64,000 nucleotides of DNA from Astrothelium macrocarpum. Its lineage: Eukaryota; Ascomycota; Dothideomycetes; Trypetheliales; Trypetheliaceae. Location: NCBI GenBank assembly GCA_021030915.1, contig JAGEMR010000024.1:1-64000 (forward strand). Direction: 5' to 3'. Below, one piece after another: positions 57,579 through 64,000 of this stretch (its first letter is position 1; every line of letters begins with the position of its first letter). The position numbers and the translations under genes are program-made. The notes below the pieces were generated by a model. That model searched no databases. It worked only from the letters and a program-made list of their open reading frames with translations, and was not told the origin of the DNA.

Positions 57579-59136
57579 TGTGCTTGATGGGGAGGCGAAG
57601 GAGATGGGAAGGTGGAGATGGATGATGGAGAGGTGTTGGAGGGCGAGCGCGAGGTTTTGTGTGGGAGGGGAGCTGAGGTGGATTGGTTTGGAAGGATTGC
57701 TGGCCTGGCGGGATTGGATGGTGGGGTACGAGTGGTACAGAGGGAGGAGAGCTGTTGTCGCTAAGTTTGTCGCTCGCTGCTATGCGCGATGAAGATTGTC
57801 GAGTCGCGATAGGCTATGACTTGAGGAAAGAGAGTCGCAAAGGAAAACCAAAGGAGAGTTGACTGGGAAAAAAAGTCAATCTGGGAGGGCGAATGGGAAT
57901 GGGGAGCTGGTTTTGAAGCTCAGAAGGCTCGGGCGTAATTCGTGGGCTGGGAAGGCAGTGGGCTGTCAATGATGTCGATGATCCTTGTAAAAAGTAAATT
58001 GGCGTGCGAAAAGAACAAGACGACAACTTGGTTTGACCACGATCAAAACCGGTCTTTCCCTGGTTCTGCATGTCAGCGTGTTTGTATATGCAAGCTCCAG
58101 AGACGCAGACGAGTGGCTGGTACGCTGCCGTCGAGTGGTTGGTGTCGGGAGAAAGAGGAGGGGGAGGGGCGCATTGGGTGGCAGGCCCCCGCGACCAAAG
58201 CGAACGTGAAATTCTCCGTAAACATCCCAAGTCAGTGCAGCCAGCCATTCAAGAAGAGGCATGCTGTAGCTAGCATCGCCGGGCTCCAGATCTTGCCTCT
58301 GGATCTGATTTTCTAGAAAACATCTTCGACCTCGTGCTCTGCACGCAACGGCTGTCGCATGTCAAGCTAGCATCCACCCCAATTAGCCCGTTCCAAGGTA
58401 CTGGCGACTGTCAGTGATTGCAGCTCCAGAATTCATCTCAACCCTTGTCTTCCTATTATTCTCATCTCATCGCGCCAGAGCTCTTCTTTCAGACCCTTTC
58501 CTTCCTCTAGTGTCTTGTAGTGACACCAATTTACCTTGAAGTCTCACATGCCATTTGTGCACGCACCGAGCTTCTCTGTTGCAACAATGTCTACCCCAAA
58601 AATCAGAGTATAATCCCGTGTCTCTCGATCGTAAGACATCGATCTGATCAATCATTGAAAAGGATTATGAATAGTTGGTTGTGATCAGCTGCTCGTCTTT
58701 GTTGCGAGTCATTTAGCTGACGACTACCTTCGTCCTTCCATATCTCCCATGGTGCTTCCAGGACCAGATCACCAAAAATAATTATGGGAACCGCGAATTA
58801 GGTCTACGTTTGACTTTGACCCGATTAATATAATTGCCTACCACGAACGCCGGCCACATGGGAAAGCAAGGAACATTCCCCTTGGAGGGAAAGTGGTGCA
58901 TAACCCCAAACGTCACAGGCATCACGGACCCCGACGGTTTGCGACCACGGCATTTACAACCACACGGGGCCCCAGATTGTACTTTTATCCCTTGTTCTGC
59001 AATCGACCCAGCTCTCTGGGCTTCTGTTCTTCTTGCATGCATGCGATGATTTCCTAATTCGATTTTGAAAATATTCATCAAATTTGCGGAAAATCAAAAA
59101 GGTACTCACGCTGGGTCGTAGTACTTTATCACCACC
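57579..59136. other. Intergenic between divergent genes
   Basis: About 1.5 kb without a recognisable gene. Frames at 57814-58316 on both strands have no family signature. Confidence 0.5.
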
Positions 59137-60845
59137 ATGGAGGAAGAGAAACATGTGACCGAGACTCAGGACTTCCACCCTGAGACCAGAGCAAATGGGA
59201 ATGGAGACGCGCCTCTGGAGCAGGAGAAGACGCGTACAACTCTTCCAGATGACGAGCTTATCCACAAAGCAACCTATATACCAACAGGCGCTGCTGCCGA
59301 CCTCCCTCAGGAGCACAAAGACTACCTGATCAAGCGTCATGGAACGTATGAGCTTGATCCGATTCCTTCGGATGATCCGGCAGATCCTTACAATTGGCCT
59401 GCTTGGAAGGTCAGCCGATGCAAGACGAGACGAAAGGTCTTGTAGACTGACATGATTCAGAAAATCACCAACCTCACCTTGGTGGCATTTCACGCTATGA
59501 TGACCACCTTTATTGCAGCCAGTATTATTCCTGCATTTGGTCCGATCTCTGAAGCATTAGGATGCACTGTGACCCGGGCTTCCTACCTTACATCATTGCA
59601 GATCGCCGTGCTTGGATGGGCTCCCTTGTTTTGGAGGCCAATCGCTAATCGATACGGCCGCCGCCCTGTCTGGTTGATCTCTACCTTGGGTTCCATGCTT
59701 TTCAACATTGGATGCGCCAAGAGTACAACATACACCTCGTTAGCAGTTTGCCGTGCTTTCACCTCGTTCTTCATCAGCCCGGCTATAGCCATCGGCAGCG
59801 GTGTCGTCACCGAGACCTTCTTCAGAAAGGAACGAGGACGATACATGGGCGTCTGGACACTCCTCGTTACGCTAGGTCCTCCCTCTGGTCCATTTTTCAT
59901 GGGTTTCGTCGCCTACCATGTCGGCTTCGTCTGGATCTTCTGGATCCTCGCCATCGTACGTCCCCGCCTCTTCCCTTTCTGCCTACCTCTATCCCCATCT
60001 AACACTCCCCACTCCAGATCAACGGCGTCCAATTCATCCTCTACCTCTTCCTCGGTCCAGAAACGCGCTACATGCGCCGCGGCGTTGCCCACCGCGGCTC
60101 CGCCTTCAAGCAAGAATACCTGACCATCGGCCGCATCGACCCATCCCCCTTACGCCCCGTCGAGTTCATCGAGCCCCTCTTCCTCGCGCGCTACCCAGCC
60201 ATTCTCATCCCCACCATCTCCTACAGCATCGTCTTCGGCTTCGCCTCCGTCCTCGTCACCGTCGAGATCCCCCAGCTCTTCCTCCCCAAATTCGGTTTCA
60301 ACCCCCAGCAGATCGGCCTGCAGTTCCTCGGCATCATCATCGGCTCCATCATCGGCGAGCAGCTGTCGGGCCCGCTGAGCGATTGGTTCATCGGCGCGAG
60401 GGCGCGCAAGGGGACGAGGCCGCCGGCCGAGTACAGGTTGTGGTTGTCGTATGCCGGGTTTTTGCTCGCGATGGTGGGGTTGATTGTGTTTGGGGTGCGC
60501 ACGGCGCAGGCGAAGCCGATGCATTGGAATGTCACGCCGATTGTGGGCATTGCGATTGCGGGCGCGGGGAATCAGATTGTGACGACGGTCTTGGTGACGT
60601 ATGCTGTGGATTGCCATCTCGAGCATGCGGCATCGATTGGCGTGTTTGTGAATGTCATTCGGAGTACCTGGGGTTTCATTGGGCCGTTTTGGTTTCCGGT
60701 CATGTTTACTAGTATTGGGACGGCGGGCTCCGGTGGGTTGATGGCGGGGCTAATCTTTATTGCGTCTTGGGTGCCGGTTGTAATTCAGCAATGGTATGGG
60801 CAGAGATGGAGGGAGGCAGGGAAGCCTTCCCGAGCTGAGGCTTGA
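59137..60845 (+). CDS. MFS transporter, DHA1-type
   Basis: Exons 59137-59409, 59461-59955 and 60018-60845 (introns 51 and 62 nt, all phase 0) give 531 aa. An acidic N-terminal tail of about 85 residues ends in DDPADPYNWPAWK, the typical fungal DHA1 entry (NWP.WKK). Twelve membrane helices follow, with signature loops RPIANRYGRRPVWLIS (between helices 2 and 3), FFRKERGRYMGVW and SGPLSDWFIGARARKG (matching half, helices 8-9). The subgroup is close to fungal exporters of the Hol1 and multidrug type, judged by layout only. Substrate unknown. It shares no operon-like context; the Zn2Cys6 gene lies 1.2 kb downstream on the same strand. Confidence 0.92.
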
Positions 60846-62011
60846 TTTTATTTTTCTTCTTCTGTTTGGCTGTATTTTTGAGTCATGGCTTTCAAGGGCA
60901 AATGTACAACGGCATTTGTGCCCTGACATTATGATTTTAACTTGGTTGATTTACATTTGTTCGCATCTTCGAAATTGAAATTTGGATAGTCGGATTTGGT
61001 AGCAAGGAATTAGCCGAGCATCAAAGAGACTTCAACAAAATCCTTTAACCGCACTTTGAAAATAGGCAGCCCATTCTGCTTCTGACACAACATATTTGTT
61101 GAAGATTGTGACATTTTTGATCAGAACAGCGATAGACTGAGCAGTGAGTCGATGAGTCTCGGCCCATGTCTATCTATGTAACAGGCAAGCAGTTAAGGCC
61201 CACAAAATTAGGAGAGACACTGCTGCCAGCCATCGGATCTCCCACCAAGCATCAGTGCAACCCTCAATTGCCCATTCTTATAGTTGACTTTCCCAGTGCT
61301 ATTCTTCTTCGCCAAGGCCGTATCAGAGTCAATCGTCGCTGTACTCAAACTCAGATTCGTCGCTATACTCACATTGATTCTAACCTCTCCATACACTCAA
61401 CTGAGCTAGTAATATTAGAACGCTGACTCAGCAAAATTATACCCGACTCAATCTCAACTTAATTTTGATCAAATTTATAATACTATAATTTATATTTTAT
61501 CACCCACATTGCCTGACAAAGGGGGCTGTCAACTAAGCAGCGCATGCAGTACTCCACGTCTCCTTCCTTGGTGCAATGTTCAAATGCCGGCGTAGAGTGT
61601 TCTCATGGAGTCACTCACCCCAGACCGCGCGGTGTAATAAGGTCATATTGGGCCAATCGGAGCAGGGGACTGGTCAGCCATCACAACTGAGACACGCCAA
61701 ATCTCGGAGAAAGTTGCATATGATGATTAAGCGAACAACTATATTAGAGACTATAGATATATAGCCAATCCATCTTGTCGAGAGATGGATCAGGCTCATA
61801 TATTCTTTACTTGGCAAAGTCTCAGCGGTCTAGAGCTACGGGCCATTCAATGAAGACCAACGATTGACTATGTCTGACTAGGTTCCAAAAAGATTCACGG
61901 CGCATCAAGAACTCAGGCTGAGCCTATATCGAATTAAGACTGCGATAAGAGTCCAGCAGTCTCTACCATTTGGAGGATGAGCACGCCAGCTTGGCCCACA
62001 AGGATCTTGCC
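60846..62011. other. Intergenic
   Basis: No gene seen. A short AT-rich patch at 61435-61505 is unlike its surroundings and could be a small repeat remnant. Confidence 0.5.
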
Positions 62012-63759
62012 ATGGGAATAAAAGGGTGTTGGACTTGCAGAGGTAAATACATCAAGAGTGGGTAAGCTGCCATACGAACGTTAATGGGCTGATTCTTGCT
62101 TAGAGCGCAAAGTTCGATGTGACTCGCAGTGGCCAACATGTGGCAACTGCACGAAGGTGCGGCGCGTCTGTCAAGGCTATGGCATCCAGCTGTCCTGGCC
62201 TCGAGATGGCGACAGAAAAAGAGCAGTAGTCTCGCGAGATACGCGCCGCCCAGTGAATGCTCTTCGATCAAATGTCAAGAGGTTCTTAAATTCATCTTCC
62301 TGGGACGTATCGCTATCGGAGGAGCTGGAGAACCGAAGGATTTCTGGTGAAAATCATCTCTGACACACTGTCAAGCTGCTTGATACTAACGGTAATTACC
62401 TGTAGCTGGTCACCTTCGTACCATGAAAGTCCCTCGCCCGACCTACCTATCGCCCACCGTCATAAATAGGCAAGAGTCGCATTTACTGGGGTTCTGTACG
62501 TAGGGTGACCCTCCAGACCCAACCATCCTGCTGACAAAAACATCTTAGTCAGCGAATCAAGATCATTGATGCTAGGACCAACCGACGAGGAGGCTTTGGC
62601 ACATTTAATCTTGAGAATTGCCTTCTCAGATCCATCCGATGCGACCAACCCGGTCCTACAAGGCGTGTTTGCTCTCGCATCACTACAGCTTCACGGTAGC
62701 TTGAAGAGCTTTCGCTACAAACATCTTGTCGTATCATCAGTTAAAGAATCAATCAACTGGCTCGACGAGAAGACACTGCTTCAGAACTTGATGGCAACGA
62801 TGCTTTTGTATCATTATGAGGTAGCCTAGCCCGGTCCATATAGGCTTGCCATGGTCGGCTAATGATCACAGCTCTCACTCGAATCAAACTCCAAAGGGAA
62901 TTGGGTAATATATCTATGCACAGTGAAAAAGATTATCAACACGTCGCCAGCAATTCACAAGCTGGTTCGGCAAGAATATTCGGTCTTCCTTGATTGGATT
63001 TATTATCACGAGGTCCTCGCAGAGTTCACAGTCAGGCATTGGAAAGTACCTTATGAAGGTTGCGGCTGGACTCCAATAGCAAGATCACCCAGAGCCATCG
63101 AGGGAAGTGATTTGGAGGTAAATGGAAGCCTTTTGCACTTTCTTCGGCATCTTCTAATACCGCGGCAGGTAGTGGACAACATCGGCTGTCCAACTGATGT
63201 ACTCGAGCTCGTTGTACATACATGTAGACGAGCTATAGTAGCGAATCCCTCCGAGATGAATTATGCGAATGCTGGAATGCAGCGCACAAAGGTGTTGGAA
63301 CAGAACATTTCCAGGGCAGTGGGAGATTATGGCCCCATTCACGCAGAATCTGCGACACCGACAGACCGTAATACTATGGTCTCCGATCTTCATCGACTCG
63401 CGTGCTTGATATATGTCAATCGAGCGGTCCATTGCGTTTCAGGAACGGAATTCCGTCATAGACGACTTGTGAGAGAGGGAATCCTGCTGTTGACCGAGAT
63501 GAGAACATGCCAGAACGCGTGGCCATTGTTCATTATCGCTTGCGAAGCAGTTGACGATGATCAGCGCCTTGCTATCCTGGACGTCTTTGAACAAAGTCGG
63601 CAAGATCGAAGACGAAGATCAAACCACATTCATGTCATTCAGCATATGGTTGAGGCTGTGTGGAACCAGCATGATCTCAATGCGGAGAACCAAGTCGATT
63701 TTCTAACGAGTTTCAATGCGGTTGTTGGCGGAGTTCCATTCATACCATCATTTGCCTGA
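62012..63759 (+). CDS. Zn2Cys6 fungal transcription factor
   Basis: Exons 62012-62042, 62104-62346, 62406-62495, 62549-62820 and 62872-63759 give 507 aa. The first splice builds the zinc cluster at residues 6-33: Cys6, 9, 16, 23, 26 and 33, exactly CX2CX6CX6CX2CX6C, with the basic RERKVRCD loop. The rest is the helical regulatory domain of the fungal-specific type (DEEALAHLILRIAFSDPSD, FALASLQLHG, MLLYHYE, the HKLVRQEYS and AREL-like helices), ending GGVPFIPSFA. It binds DNA in the nucleus; targets unknown. The splits after 10 codons and again in the linker are common in this class. Confidence 0.9.
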
Positions 63760-64000
63760 GTTCAGGTCTTGGCCCCATCATTTCCATCTACTATTCCGAT
63801 ATTCTATCAAGATACATCTGTTCAGCTTCTAGACTAGAACCAATCACTATTGTTTCCATGATGTGATACATATTTCCCACTGTTTGCTTCCGTCAAGCTC
63901 TGAATCACCTGAAGCTGATCGGTGACTGATTCATTTACCGAAATCGGCCCATTGACGCTTTGGTCGATCTTTCGAAATGCACTTAGCATGAATTCACGTA
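63760..64000. other. 3' flank to window edge
   Basis: Nothing recognised. Confidence 0.5.

Overview
The window is nuclear DNA from a filamentous ascomycete (Pezizomycotina; a Leotiomycete is my guess, but nothing here proves it). The evidence is short GT-AG introns of about 45-86 nt in nearly every gene, typical fungal families (Zn2Cys6 regulator, MFS exporter, AceTr, Sso-type syntaxin, kinase/protease proteins of the fungal incompatibility type) and long, very AT-rich tracts with the signature of RIP (repeat-induced C-to-T mutation).

1-18 kb is transposon territory. A 9.05-kb block at 6311-15360 resolves into three nested insertions. A pogo/Fot-type element with TA target duplication (about 1.8 kb once inserts are removed) contains a second pogo/Fot element at 7156-14390 (about 1.9 kb once emptied). 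That one contains a Ty1/copia LTR retrotransposon at about 8042-13396, with two 224-bp LTRs. A fourth element (15769-17933, 2165 bp) stands alone. The right end of another copy of the outer family occupies the left edge of the window up to 3153. Interiors are heavily RIPed, but the outer ends of each element keep near-normal GC. One intact-looking gene, a secreted and probably GPI-anchored carboxylesterase (3870-5890), sits in the 3.1-kb island between the first two blocks.

19-33 kb is an accessory region. It holds a CYP7/CYP8-like P450, a hAT transposase remnant, a small gene ending in a membrane segment, and a large gene (23547-28656). I read the large gene as one fused protein: trypsin-fold peptidase, protein kinase, HeLo-like helical domain and pseudokinase. 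After it come a small atypical kinase downstream of Thr/Ala-type repeats and a gene with a possible nuclease-like motif. Several minisatellites lie between them. The domain mix resembles fungal self/non-self and cell-death loci; that reading is inference.

34-64 kb is a conventional gene region: Mpv17/Sym1-like protein, Sso-type syntaxin, nicotinate phosphoribosyltransferase (divergent from an F-box-like/TPR gene), malonyl-CoA-synthetase-like ligase, a Ser/Gly/Tyr-rich small protein, a BCS1-type AAA ATPase without a membrane anchor, an intron-containing tRNA-Val(UAC), an AceTr acetate transporter, MEMO1, a MARVEL protein, an MFS exporter and a Zn2Cys6 regulator. These genes do not form a visible pathway. 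Exon coordinates were derived by hand from splice signals, reading-frame continuity and family alignment from memory; no database search was run.
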